Positions 18,036-26,795 of a DNA stretch of 64,000 nucleotides are shown in pieces; position 1 is the first letter of the stretch, and each line of letters begins with the position of its first letter. A program made the translations under genes and the position numbers. The notes under the pieces were generated by a model, which saw only the letters and a program-made list of their open reading frames with translations, was not told where the DNA came from and searched no databases. Source of the DNA: Variovorax sp. CF313 (GTDB taxonomy: Bacteria > Pseudomonadota > Gammaproteobacteria > Burkholderiales > Burkholderiaceae_C); NCBI RefSeq assembly GCF_000282635.1, contig NZ_AKIW01000053.1, positions 62,001-126,000 of the forward strand, given 5' to 3'.

Positions 18036-18950
18036 TCAGATGCCTTTCGACGAGGGGTTCGCGAAGGCGTCCTTCGTCTCGGCGTTGAGCGGGTAGTTGA
18101 TGTTGATGCCCTTCGGCGGGATGGGCGACATGAACCACTTGGCATAGAGCTTTTCCATCTCGCCCGACTTCATCATGCCCGACACCACGCGGTCGACCAG
18201 CGCCTTGAAGGCCGGGTCGTCCTTGCGGAACATCAGCGACTGGTTCTCGGTGCGAAGGCTCTCGCCGGTGATGAGGAAGTCCTTCGGGTTGCGCGCATTC
18301 GCGATCCGCCCGGCCAGCAGGATGTCGTCGAGCACGAAGGCCTGGGCGCGGCCGCTTTCCACCAGCAGGAAGGAGTCGCTGTGGTCCTTGCCCGCGAGGT
18401 TGGTCACGTCGAGGCTGCGGCCCCGGTCGGCCTCGCGCAGCAGGCGGAACGAGGTGGTGCCGGTGGTGGTGGCCACGGTCTTGCCCTGCAGGTCGGCGAT
18501 GCCCTTGATGCCCGAATCGGCCTTCACCAGCATGCGCACGTTGTAGCGGAAGATGTCCGGCGAGAACGCCACCTGCTTCTGGCGCTCGACCAGGTTGGTG
18601 GTGGAGCCGCACTCGATGTCGACCGTGCCGTTCTGCACCAGCGGCATGCGGTTGGCGGAGGTGACAGCCTGGTACTTGATCTCGATGGCGGGCAGCTTCA
18701 GCTCGGCCTTCACCGCCTCGACGATGCGGTTGCAGATCTCGATGCTGTAGCCCACGGGCTTGAGGTTGCCGTCGAGGTACGAGAAGCCGAACGACGACTC
18801 CCGGTAGCCGAAGGTGATGGCGCCGCTGGCCTTGATCTTGGCAAGCGTGTCGTTGTCCTGGGCCTGTGCGGCCGTGAGCGGCATGAGGGCCGCGAAGAGC
18901 ATCGCGAGCGCGGTGGCACCGAAGGGAAACGGCAGACGAAGCTTGGGCAT
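18036..18950 (-). CDS. amino-acid ABC transporter substrate-binding protein (GltI-like)
   Basis: A 304-residue periplasmic binding protein. A signal peptide ends about AAQAQ (residue 30). The mature part follows the polar amino-acid binding pattern of family 3: IKASGAITFGYRESS, GYSIEICNRIVEAVK, then VDIECGSTTNLVERQKQ, as in glutamate/aspartate binding proteins. A good ribosome site (GAGGAGCG) precedes the start. No permease or ATPase gene is adjacent, so it must use components encoded elsewhere or has been separated from them. It lies between the aminotransferase and the racemase-like gene in one operon. Confidence 0.9.
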   Translation of the reverse strand: MPKLRLPFPFGATALAMLFAALMPLTAAQAQDNDTLAKIKASGAITFGYRESSFGFSYLDGNLKPVGYSIEICNRIVEAVKAELKLPAIEIKYQAVTSANRMPLVQNGTVDIECGSTTNLVERQKQVAFSPDIFRYNVRMLVKADSGIKGIADLQGKTVATTTGTTSFRLLREADRGRSLDVTNLAGKDHSDSFLLVESGRAQAFVLDDILLAGRIANARNPKDFLITGESLRTENQSLMFRKDDPAFKALVDRVVSGMMKSGEMEKLYAKWFMSPIPPKGININYPLNAETKDAFANPSSKGI

Positions 18951-19003
18951 GGAACGCTCCTCGGAAGGACGGTTGAAGGAAAAGAGAACTGAAAAAGTGG
19001 TGC

Positions 19004-20347
19004 TCAGCGCGCAGCTGCCGCAGCGGCGCGCGTGACAGCGTCGATGGAGGCCGCGAGCCGCGCGGTGATCTCCTGCAGGTCCTGCCGCGTGGCGATGAAG
19101 GGCGGTGCCAGCAGCACGTGGTCGCCCTGCCGGCCATCGACCGTGCCGCCGAAGGGGTAGCACAGCAGGCCACGCGCCATAGCGTCCTTCTTGACGGTGG
19201 CGTTGAGCTTCAGCGCCGGATCGAACGGCGCCTTGCTCGCACGATCGGCCACCAACTCGATGCCCCAGAAGAAGCCGCGGCCACGGATGTCGCCCACGTG
19301 CGGGTGCGCGCCCAGCGCCTCGGCCAGCATCGCGCCGAACGCAATGCCGCCTTCGCGCACCTTGGCCACCAGCCCGTCGCGCCGGATCACCCGCTGCACC
19401 GCGAGCGCGGCGGCACAGGCCATCGGATGGCCGAGGTAGGTGTGGCCGTGCTGGAAGAAGCCGCTGCCCTTCGACATGGCATCGACGATGCTGCGCTGCG
19501 CCAGCACCGCGCCGATGGGCTGGTAGCCGCCGCCCAAGCCCTTGGCGACGGTCATCAGGTCGGGCACCACGCCCTCCTGCTCGCAGGCGTGCAGCGAGCC
19601 GGTGCGGCCCATGCCGCACATCACCTCGTCGAGGATCAGCAGCACGCCGTACTTGTCGCACACCGCGCGCACCGCCTTGAAGTAGCCCGGCACGGGCGTG
19701 AGCACGCCGGCCGTGGCACCGCCGACGGTCTCGGCCACGAAGGCGATCACCCGATCGGCACCCTGCGCGAGGATGGCCGCCTCGAGTTCGGCAGCGAGGC
19801 GCAGGCCGTACTGTTCGGCGCTTTCGTCGGCGCGCTGCTCGCGGTACGGATAGCACGGCGCCACATGCGTGGCCGGCACGAGAATCGGCGCGAAGGGCTC
19901 GCGCCGCCACGCGTTGCCGCCCACCGCCAGCGCGCCGAGCGTATTGCCGTGATAGCTCTGGCGGCGCGCGATGAAGTGCGTGCGCTGCGGCTGGCCAATT
20001 TCGACGAAGTACTGCCGCGCCATCTTCAGCGCCGACTCCACCGCCTCCGAACCACCGCTCACCAGGTAAACGTGGCTCATGCCTTCGGGAGCGGAGCCGA
20101 TCATCTCGTCGGCCAGCTGTTCGGCCACCTCGCTCGTGAAGAAGCTGGTGTGCGCATAGGCCAGCTTGTCGAGCTGGGCGTGCATGGCGGCCAGCACCTC
20201 GGGGTGCGCATGGCCCAGCGACGACACCGCGGCGCCGCCCGAGGCGTCGAGGTATTCGCGGCCTTCGGCGTCACGGATGAACATGCCGTGGGAGCCGGCG
20301 GCTACGGGCGGGGTCTGGCGAAGGTGGCGGTGGAAGACGTGCGTCAT
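19004..20347 (-). CDS. class III (omega-type) PLP aminotransferase
   Basis: A 447-residue fold-type I aminotransferase. The cofactor phosphate loop is SGGSEAVESALK, the Asp contacting the PLP ring nitrogen is in LILDEVMCGMGRTG, and the Schiff-base Lys is Lys269 in TVAKGLGGGYQPIG. Class III enzymes move omega-amino groups of beta-alanine, GABA, diamines or taurine-like substrates to pyruvate or 2-oxoglutarate. First gene of the leftward operon with the binding protein and racemase-like gene; a strong promoter with operators lies upstream, shared with the divergent RpiR regulator. Confidence 0.93.
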   Translation of the reverse strand: MTHVFHRHLRQTPPVAAGSHGMFIRDAEGREYLDASGGAAVSSLGHAHPEVLAAMHAQLDKLAYAHTSFFTSEVAEQLADEMIGSAPEGMSHVYLVSGGSEAVESALKMARQYFVEIGQPQRTHFIARRQSYHGNTLGALAVGGNAWRREPFAPILVPATHVAPCYPYREQRADESAEQYGLRLAAELEAAILAQGADRVIAFVAETVGGATAGVLTPVPGYFKAVRAVCDKYGVLLILDEVMCGMGRTGSLHACEQEGVVPDLMTVAKGLGGGYQPIGAVLAQRSIVDAMSKGSGFFQHGHTYLGHPMACAAALAVQRVIRRDGLVAKVREGGIAFGAMLAEALGAHPHVGDIRGRGFFWGIELVADRASKAPFDPALKLNATVKKDAMARGLLCYPFGGTVDGRQGDHVLLAPPFIATRQDLQEITARLAASIDAVTRAAAAAAR

Positions 20348-20361
20348 GGTGTTTCGGATGC

Positions 20362-20378
20362 TTGGAACCAACGTTTCG
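20362..20378. promoter_or_regulatory. operator site 1 (TTGGAAC-N4-GTTTCG)
   Basis: TTGGAAC at 20362-20368, CAAC spacer, GTTTCG at 20373-20378. This is one of three copies of the same inverted motif between the aminotransferase and RpiR genes. It covers the expected transcription start of the leftward promoter, a classical repressor position. Binding by the RpiR-family protein encoded next door is inferred. Confidence 0.65.
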
Positions 20379-20383
20379 CCCGG

Positions 20384-20412
20384 ATTATTGTTTGGAACAT
20401 TTGTTTCGTCAA
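20384..20412 (-). promoter_or_regulatory. sigma70-type promoter for the aminotransferase operon
   Basis: Read on the minus strand: -35 TTGACG (complement of 20407-20412), a 17-base spacer, and -10 AATAAT (complement of 20384-20389). Each hexamer matches consensus at five of six positions. Transcription would start near 20377, about 30 bases before the ATG at 20347. Confidence 0.65.
20392..20408. promoter_or_regulatory. operator site 2 (TTGGAAC-N4-GTTTCG)
   Basis: TTGGAAC at 20392-20398, ATTT, GTTTCG at 20403-20408. It lies exactly 30 bases from site 1 and fills the spacer between the -35 and -10 boxes of the leftward promoter, so occupancy should block RNA polymerase. Confidence 0.65.
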
Positions 20413-20433
20413 CTGTTCCCGTCTTCCACCTCC

Positions 20434-20449
20434 GGTACATTTGTTCCAA
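20434..20449. promoter_or_regulatory. operator site 3 (GGTAC-N4-GTTCCAA)
   Basis: GGTAC at 20434-20438, ATTT, GTTCCAA at 20443-20449. This is the mirror-type copy of the motif, with the full half-site on the right, about 40 bases from site 2. It lies on the RpiR side and could serve autoregulation. Confidence 0.6.
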
Positions 20450-20539
20450 CCGCAGCCGAAGAGAGACGGAGCCATGAGCGCCGCCGCCGGGCCGTCCCAA
20501 GCAAGCGCGCACCGCAGTGCGAAGCACGGAGGTCATCCA

Positions 20540-21406
20540 ATGAACACCAGAGAGCAGATCCGCCAGCGTTTCAACGAACTGAGCCCCGCACTGCAGCAGG
20601 TGGCGCGCTACGTGCTCGACCATCCGAACGAGGTGGTCACGGGCTCGATGCGCAACGTCGGCACGCGTTCGCAGAGCACGCCCGCCACGCTCGTGCGGTT
20701 CGCCCAGCATCTGGGGTTCGGAGGCTGGCCGCAGCTCAAGGAAGCATTTGCCGCCGACATGGGCCTGGGCTCCGAAACCTACGGCGGGCGCGCCAAGCAG
20801 CTCGTCGGCCGCGCGAAAGATCAGACGCTGACGGGCGAAATGTTCGAGGTGCAGCGCCGCAACCTCGAGGCCACCCACCAGCAAAGCGAGCAGGCGCTGC
20901 AGAAGGCCTGCGTGCTGATCGAGAAGGCGCCGGCCGTGCACGCCGCGGGTTTCAGGGCGTGCTTTCCGATCGCCTTTTCATTCGTCTACGTGTACCGGCT
21001 CTTCCGCGCCAGCGTGCACCTGGTCGACGGCCAGGGCGGCTCGCTGGAGATGCAGCAGCGCGCTTTCGCCAAGGGCGACGCGCTGGTGGTGGCGAGCTTT
21101 GCGCCCTACTCGCGCGAGGCGCTGCAGGTGGCGCAGGCGGCCCGGGCGGCGGGCTGCCGCATCGTTGCCATCACCGACAGCGCGGCCTCGCCGCTGTCGC
21201 TGCTGGCGGACGAAACCCTGCTCTTCACGATCAACAGCCCCTCGTTCTTCCCCTCGGTCGCGGCCGGGGTGGCGGTAACGGAAGCGCTGGTCGAGCTGCT
21301 GGCCAGCCGCGCCGGCAAGCCCGTGATCCGGCGCATCGACCAGGCGGAGGCGCAACTGTTCGAATCGGGGGCTTACCTCACGGCCCCGGCGGCGCGGGGC
21401 AGCTAG
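20540..21406 (+). CDS. MurR/RpiR-family transcriptional regulator
   Basis: A 288-residue regulator. The N-terminal HTH_6 domain (about 1-80) reads LSPALQQVARYVLDHPNEVV and STPATLVRFAQHLGF, and a C-terminal SIS domain (about 125-270) would bind a phosphosugar or other ligand. The start at 20540 has a well-placed GGAGG site; an upstream ATG at 20474 is possible but its ribosome site is too close. It is divergent from the aminotransferase operon and very likely its regulator. RpiR members near amino-acid or polyamine genes are common, so a sugar ligand should not be assumed. Confidence 0.92.
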   Translation: MNTREQIRQRFNELSPALQQVARYVLDHPNEVVTGSMRNVGTRSQSTPATLVRFAQHLGFGGWPQLKEAFAADMGLGSETYGGRAKQLVGRAKDQTLTGEMFEVQRRNLEATHQQSEQALQKACVLIEKAPAVHAAGFRACFPIAFSFVYVYRLFRASVHLVDGQGGSLEMQQRAFAKGDALVVASFAPYSREALQVAQAARAAGCRIVAITDSAASPLSLLADETLLFTINSPSFFPSVAAGVAVTEALVELLASRAGKPVIRRIDQAEAQLFESGAYLTAPAARGS

Positions 21407-21449
21407 CTTCCTCCAGCGGAACCCTGCCCGCGATGGTGTATCCAACCGT

Positions 21450-21472
21450 TGTCGCGGCGCCTTGTCGCGACA
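21450..21472 (+). other. inverted repeat overlapping the SPW-gene leader
   Basis: TGTCGCG at 21450-21456 pairs with CGCGACA at 21466-21472, immediately before the AGGAGG ribosome site. TTGTCGCG also occurs twice in direct orientation. It could be an mRNA hairpin influencing translation or a regulator site. Confidence 0.4.
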
Positions 21473-21485
21473 GGAGGTAATGACC

Positions 21486-21851
21486 ATGAAGCAAGTGAAG
21501 CATTGGCAAGACCCTGTCAACGCCGTCGCCGGCGCCTGGCTGATCGTCTCGCCCTGGGTTCTGGGCTTTTCGGGCACGACGGCCGCCATGTGGACGATGG
21601 TTGCGACCGGCATCCTGCTCGGCGCGGTGGCGCTCGGTGCGACCTTCGTGCCCCGGCAGTGGGAAGAATGGACCGAGGTGGGCCTGGCAGCCTGGCTCGC
21701 GGTTTCGCCCTGGGTGCTCGGTTTCCGCGGCATCGAGATGGCCATGGTCAACGCGGTGCTCGTGGCCGCGGTGATCCTGGTGCTGGCGCTGTGGGTGCTG
21801 GTGACCGACAAGGACTACCTGGGCCACACCATCGACCGTACGGCGCATTGA
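21486..21851 (+). CDS. SPW-repeat membrane protein
   Basis: A 121-residue integral membrane protein with two copies of the SPW repeat: IVSPWVLGF at about 20-28 and AVSPWVLGF at about 71-79, each next to paired hydrophobic helices, giving about four membrane segments. The ribosome site AGGAGG lies 8 bases upstream of the ATG at 21486; an ATG at 21480 is too close to it. The function of the family is unknown. It stands alone between the RpiR gene and the convergent efflux operon. Confidence 0.85.
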   Translation: MKQVKHWQDPVNAVAGAWLIVSPWVLGFSGTTAAMWTMVATGILLGAVALGATFVPRQWEEWTEVGLAAWLAVSPWVLGFRGIEMAMVNAVLVAAVILVLALWVLVTDKDYLGHTIDRTAH

Positions 21852-21951
21852 CCGCCCGGACGTCGTGACATTGCAATCAGGCCCGGCGAAGCGCCTGCGC
21901 TGACCCGCGGGCTTGCGGATGGGCCTCGCGCCCATCCCCGGCATCGCCGCT

Positions 21952-23433
21952 CTACTGCGTGCGGGAAGCGGCGGGGTGCGGTGCTGCCGCATCCGCCTTG
22001 GCGTTGCCCTCCATCCACCCGGCCTGCCATCCGCCACCCATCGCCTGGATCAGCGCGACGGCAGTGTTCTGGCGATTGACCTGCAGTTGCACCAGCGTGC
22101 GCCGCGCGCTGAGCGCGGCAGCCTGTGCCGTGACCACGTCGGTGTAGCTCACCTGTGCGGCGCGGTAGCGGTTGAGCAGCTGCTGCTCGGTCTTGTCGGC
22201 CGCCGCGGATGCCTCGCGGCGCAGGCCCTCTTGCTGCGCGAGCGTTGCGCTGGCGGTGAGCTGGTCTTCCACGGCCTGGAAGGCGGTGAGCACTGTCTGG
22301 CGGTAGCGCGCCACGCTGGACTCGTAGCCGGCCTTGGCGGAATCGACATTGGCCGCAATCGCGCCCGCGTCGAATATCACCTGTGCCACCGACAGCCCGA
22401 GCCCCCACAGTGTGTTGGCCGAACCGAACAGATCCTTCACGCGGCTTGCGTTGCTGCCCACCGAGGCCGTGAGGCCGATGTTCGGGAAGTACGCCGCGCG
22501 CGCAATGCCGATCTGCGCATTGGCCGCCGCCACCGAGCGCTCGGCCGCCGCGATGTCGGGCCGGCGCTGCAGCAGCGTGGAAGGCACGCCGAGCGGCACG
22601 CCGGGCACCATGGGCGTCCATTGCGCGGCCGGCAGGCTGAAGTCGGCGGGCGCCACGCCCAGCAGCATTGCAATGGCGTGCTCGTAGGTGGAGCGCGTGC
22701 GCTGCAGGCCCACGCGCTCGGCCTTGGCATTGACGAGCTGCGTCTGCGCCTGCAGCACATCGGTCTGCGCGGCGATGCCGGCCGCATAGCGGTTGCTCGT
22801 GATCTCGAAGGCGCGCTGATAGCCCTGGATGGTCTCGTCGAGCAGCACGATCTCGGCATCGGCCTCGCGCAGGGAAAAATAGTTGGTCGCGAGGCTGCCA
22901 ATGGCCGAGAGCCGCGCGGCCGCAAGATCGGCCTCGCTCGCCTGCGCGTTGGCCTGCGCGCTGCTCACGGCTTCGCGCAGGCGGCCCCACACATCGGGCG
23001 TCCAGCTCGCGCCGAGCGTGACCGAGAAAGTGTTCGCCGGGCTCGACGTGCTGCTGCCACCCACCGTGCCGGAGCGCTTGCCCGAACCGTCGAGCGACAC
23101 CGACGGGAACAGTGCCGCCCGCTCGCCGCGCACCAGCGCCTGGGCCTGCGTGTAGTTGGCCACCGCCGCGGCGATGTTCTGGTTCGACACCTGCACGCGG
23201 CCAGCCAGTTCGTCGAGCGCGGGGTCAGCGAACAGCTTCCACCACTCGCCGCGGTCGAGCGCATCGGCCGGCGCGGCGGGCAGCCAGCCTTCGGCGGTTT
23301 TCTGCTCTTTCCAGTCGATGGACGCGGCGGTGGTGGGCTGCACGTAGCGCGGGCCGACGGCGCAGCCGGCGAGGGCCGCGGCGAGCGCGAGCGCCGAGAG
23401 CGAAAAGCGCGAAGTGGAAAGCAGTGCGTTCAT
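21952..23433 (-). CDS. outer-membrane efflux lipoprotein (OprM/NodT family)
   Basis: A 493-residue TolC-like outer-membrane channel. A lipoprotein signal peptide ends in ALAGC with Cys24 as the acylated residue. Two OEP repeats follow, each with long helices and beta segments; conserved pieces include GVPSTLLQRRPDIAAAE and NIGLTASVG. It is the last gene of the mdtABC-like operon, starting 13 bases after the mdtC stop, and should form the exit duct with the MdtA adaptor and the MdtBC pump. Confidence 0.93.
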   Translation of the reverse strand: MNALLSTSRFSLSALALAAALAGCAVGPRYVQPTTAASIDWKEQKTAEGWLPAAPADALDRGEWWKLFADPALDELAGRVQVSNQNIAAAVANYTQAQALVRGERAALFPSVSLDGSGKRSGTVGGSSTSSPANTFSVTLGASWTPDVWGRLREAVSSAQANAQASEADLAAARLSAIGSLATNYFSLREADAEIVLLDETIQGYQRAFEITSNRYAAGIAAQTDVLQAQTQLVNAKAERVGLQRTRSTYEHAIAMLLGVAPADFSLPAAQWTPMVPGVPLGVPSTLLQRRPDIAAAERSVAAANAQIGIARAAYFPNIGLTASVGSNASRVKDLFGSANTLWGLGLSVAQVIFDAGAIAANVDSAKAGYESSVARYRQTVLTAFQAVEDQLTASATLAQQEGLRREASAAADKTEQQLLNRYRAAQVSYTDVVTAQAAALSARRTLVQLQVNRQNTAVALIQAMGGGWQAGWMEGNAKADAAAPHPAASRTQ

Positions 23434-23446
23434 GGCGGTGTTGTTC

Positions 23447-26400
23447 TCAGACGGGCGTGGCACGGCTCAATTCGTGTTCATGTTTGCTTCGGCGGCGCAG
23501 CTTGTCCAGCAACAGGTAGACCACTGGCGTCGTCAACAGGGTCAACAGCTGGCTCGCGATCAGCCCGCCGATGATGGCCACGCCCAGCGGCCGGCGCAGC
23601 TCGGCGCCCTCCCCGAAGCCGATGGCCAGCGGCAGCGCGCCCAACGCGGCTGCCAGCGTGGTCATCAGGATCGGTCGGAAGCGCAGCAGGCAGGCCTCGC
23701 GGACCGCCTCGAGCGGCGTGAGCCCGCGCGAGCGCTCCGCCTCCAGCGCAAAGTCGATGATCAGGATGGCGTTCTTCTTCACGATGCCGATCAGCAGGAA
23801 CACGCCGATCAGCGCAATGATCGAGAACTCCATGCGGAACATCAGCAGCGCCAGCACCGCGCCCACGCCGGCCGACGGCAGCGTCGACAGCACGGTGATC
23901 GGATGCACCAGGCTTTCATAGAGGATGCCCAGCACGATGTAGATCACGACCAGCGCCGCCAGGATCAGCATCAACTGCTGCCCCTGCGACTGCTGCGCAC
24001 TGGCTGCCGTGCCGGCGAACGCGCCGCGCACGTTGGTGGGCATGGCGATGTTGGCCTCGGCCTTGGCGATGGCCTCGCGCGCGTCGCCGAGGTTCGCGCC
24101 CTCGGCAAGGTTGAACGAGATCGTGGTCGCCAACTCGCCGTCTTCATGGCTTACCGAGGTTGCGACGGATTGCTCCTCGAACTTCGCCACCGCCGACAGC
24201 GGCACCAGGGCGGTGGGCGTGTTGCTGAGCACGTTGCCGGTCGACGCGCCGCGCAGGCCCGCGTTGGCCGAGACCGGCACCGTCGCGCTCGCGGCCGTGG
24301 CCGATGCCGCCGAACTGCCGGAGGACGACGTGGTACCCGTCGCCGCCGCCACCTGCGTGGTCACCGTCTGCCCGCCGATCACCGAGGTCTTGGTCGCCGG
24401 CACGTACACATCGCTCAGCGAATTGGGGCTGCGCGTGTAGCGCGGCGCCCACTCCATCACCACGTGGTACTGGTTGAGCTCGGTGTAGATGGTTGCCACC
24501 TGCCGCTGGCCGAAGGCGTTGTAGAGCGCGTTGTCGATGGCGGTGGAAGTCAGGCCGAGCCGGCGCGCGCTGTCCGGGTCGACCTTGGCCACCGTCTCCA
24601 CGCCGTTCTGGTCCTGGTCGGTGTCGATGTCGGTCAGCACCGGCTGCAGCTTCAGTTCGTCGGACAGCTTGACGGCCCAGGTGCGCAGGTCGGCCAGGCT
24701 GTCGCTCTTGAGCGAGTACTGGTAGGTGGAATTGCTGGCGCGGCCGCCCGAGCGCACGTCCTGCACGGGGCCGAGGAAAACGCGCAGGCCGGTCACCTCG
24801 TTGAGCTGCGGCCGCAGCCGCGCGATCACGGCCAGGCCGCTTTCCGTGCGCTGGTTGGCCGGCTTCAGGTTGACGAACATGAAGCCGCCACCCGCACGCG
24901 ATCCGCCGGTGAAGCCGATCACCGTGTCAACCGCGGGGTCCTTGCGGACGATATCGATCACTTGCCGCAGCTTGTCGGCCAGCGCCTGCGACGAAATGCT
25001 CTGGTCGGCGCGCAGCCCGCCATTGAGCTGGCCGCTGTCCTGCTGCGGAAAGAAACCCTTGGGCGCGGCGCTGAACAGGTAGACGTTGAGCCCGACTACT
25101 GCCACCAGAATGAGCATGACGAGCGCCTTGCTGTCGAGCGCCCAGTCGAGGCTGTTCTCGTAGCGCTTGAGCACCCAGTCGTAGCTGCGCGCCGCCATGC
25201 GGCCGAGGCGTCCCTGCGGCTTGTTCTTGTCGTGCTCGCCGCCGGGCTTCAGGAGCCATGCGCACATCATCGGCGTGGTGGTGAGCGAGATGACCAGCGA
25301 GATCATCACCGCCGCCGACAGCGTGATCGCGAACTCGCGGAACAGCCGCCCCACCTGCCCGCCCATGAACAGCAGCGGAATGAACACCGCCACCAGCGAC
25401 ACGCTGATCGACAGCACGGTGAAGCCCACTTCCTTCGCGCCCAGCAGCGCCGCCTTCATGCGCGTCATGCCCGACTCGATGTGCCGGCTGGTGTTCTCGA
25501 GCACGACGATGGCGTCGTCCACCACGAAGCCCGTCGCCACCGTGAGCGCCATCAGGCTCAGGTTGTTGAGGCTGAAGCCCAGCAGGTACATCACCCCGAA
25601 GGTGCCGAGCAGGGCCGCCACCGTGGCCACCGCCGGCACGATGGTGGCGCGAACGCTGCGCAGGAACAGGCTGACCACCAGCACCACGAGCAGCACCGCG
25701 GCGATCAGCGTGAACTCGACCTCGCGCAACGAGGCGCGGATGGAGTTGGTGCTGTCCGACGCGACCTGCAGCGTGACGTCGGGCGGCAGTTGCGCCTGCA
25801 GTTCGGGCAGCAGCGCGCGCACGCTGTCGACGGTTTCGATGATGTTGGCCGAGGGCTGCCGCGTGATGAGGATGACGATCGCCGGCTGGCCATTGAAGAG
25901 GCCCAGCGTGCGCGTGTCTTCCACGCCGTCGAGCACCTCCGCCACGTCCTGCAGCCGCACCGCCGCGCCGTTTCGCCAGGCCACCACCATCGAGGCGTAG
26001 TCGCTGGCGCGCAGGGCCGGCGTCTGCGTGTAGATCTGGAGCTTGCGGCCTTCGCCCTGCACGATACCCTTGGGGCGGTTGGCGTTGGAGGCCTGGATGG
26101 CGGCACGCACGTCCTCGGTGCTGATGCCGTAGCGGTTGAGCGCGAAAGGCAGCAGTTCCACGCGCACCGCGGGAAGCGAGCCGCCGCCGATCTCCACGTC
26201 GCCCACCCCGTCCACCTGCGACAGTCGCTGGCTCACGATGTTCGAGACGGCGTCGTAGATCTGGCCCGGGGTCTTGGTCTTGGACGTGAGGGCCAGGATG
26301 ATGACCGGCGAGGCCGCCGGGTTGGCCTTGCGGTAGGTCGGGTTGCTGCGCAGCGTGGCGGGAAGGTCCACGCGGCTGGCGTTGATGGCGGCCTGCACTT

Positions 26401-26719
26401 CGCGGGCCGCGCCGTCGATGTTGCGGCTCAGGTCGAACTGCAGGGTGACTCTTGAGGAGCCTACCGAGCTGGTGGACGTCATTTCGTTGACGCCAGCGAT
26501 GGTGCCCAGGTGGCGCTCCAGCGGGGTTGCCACGCTGGTTGCCATCGTCTCGGGGCTTGCTCCCGGGATGGATGCTCTTACCGAGATGACCGGGTAGTCG
26601 ACCTGGGGTAGTGGTGAGACGGGGAGGACGAAGAACGCGGCGATGCCTGCGAGGGCGACGCCGATGGTCAGCAGGACTGTGCCTATGGGGCGGCGGACGA
26701 AGGGCAGCGAGAGATTCAT
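23447..26719 (-). CDS. mdtC: RND multidrug efflux pump subunit, MdtC/MuxC-like
   Basis: A 1090-residue inner-membrane proton/drug antiporter. It has twelve membrane helices in the RND arrangement, with the first at SLPFVRRPIGTVLL and the conserved relay region [19 protein letters not shown] in helix 4. [20 protein letters not shown] and the C-terminal LLTLLTTPVVYLL are typical. MdtC pairs with MdtB in a heterotrimer. A Ser/Ala/Thr-rich insertion lies at about 777-836, where E. coli MdtC has only a short loop. The start at 26719 gives MNLSLPF. It follows mdtB by 76 bases. Confidence 0.94.
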   Translation of the reverse strand: MNLSLPFVRRPIGTVLLTIGVALAGIAAFFVLPVSPLPQVDYPVISVRASIPGASPETMATSVATPLERHLGTIAGVNEMTSTSSVGSSRVTLQFDLSRNIDGAAREVQAAINASRVDLPATLRSNPTYRKANPAASPVIILALTSKTKTPGQIYDAVSNIVSQRLSQVDGVGDVEIGGGSLPAVRVELLPFALNRYGISTEDVRAAIQASNANRPKGIVQGEGRKLQIYTQTPALRASDYASMVVAWRNGAAVRLQDVAEVLDGVEDTRTLGLFNGQPAIVILITRQPSANIIETVDSVRALLPELQAQLPPDVTLQVASDSTNSIRASLREVEFTLIAAVLLVVLVVSLFLRSVRATIVPAVATVAALLGTFGVMYLLGFSLNNLSLMALTVATGFVVDDAIVVLENTSRHIESGMTRMKAALLGAKEVGFTVLSISVSLVAVFIPLLFMGGQVGRLFREFAITLSAAVMISLVISLTTTPMMCAWLLKPGGEHDKNKPQGRLGRMAARSYDWVLKRYENSLDWALDSKALVMLILVAVVGLNVYLFSAAPKGFFPQQDSGQLNGGLRADQSISSQALADKLRQVIDIVRKDPAVDTVIGFTGGSRAGGGFMFVNLKPANQRTESGLAVIARLRPQLNEVTGLRVFLGPVQDVRSGGRASNSTYQYSLKSDSLADLRTWAVKLSDELKLQPVLTDIDTDQDQNGVETVAKVDPDSARRLGLTSTAIDNALYNAFGQRQVATIYTELNQYHVVMEWAPRYTRSPNSLSDVYVPATKTSVIGGQTVTTQVAAATGTTSSSGSSAASATAASATVPVSANAGLRGASTGNVLSNTPTALVPLSAVAKFEEQSVATSVSHEDGELATTISFNLAEGANLGDAREAIAKAEANIAMPTNVRGAFAGTAASAQQSQGQQLMLILAALVVIYIVLGILYESLVHPITVLSTLPSAGVGAVLALLMFRMEFSIIALIGVFLLIGIVKKNAILIIDFALEAERSRGLTPLEAVREACLLRFRPILMTTLAAALGALPLAIGFGEGAELRRPLGVAIIGGLIASQLLTLLTTPVVYLLLDKLRRRSKHEHELSRATPV
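24215..24390 (-). other. low-complexity insertion inside mdtC
   Basis: This segment encodes roughly 55-60 residues rich in Ser, Ala, Thr and Gly ([18 protein letters not shown] and onward) between LSDVYVPATK and LVPLSAVAKF. It is additional to the E. coli MdtC pattern as I know it. The boundaries are approximate. Confidence 0.6.
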
Positions 26720-26795
26720 CGCTGTGCCCCCTGCTCGGGGCGCAGGCCAGGTCTCGGCCCCGGATAGCAAACCAGGCACCAGGAGTCAGACAGCA

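Noticed and set aside
23414..26455. A very long open frame antisense to mdtC
   Set aside because: Its product is a His/Arg/Gln-rich string without any family motif, and it mirrors the codon pattern of the real RND gene. High G+C makes such antisense frames common; similar ones lie opposite mutS, mdtB and the adhesin.
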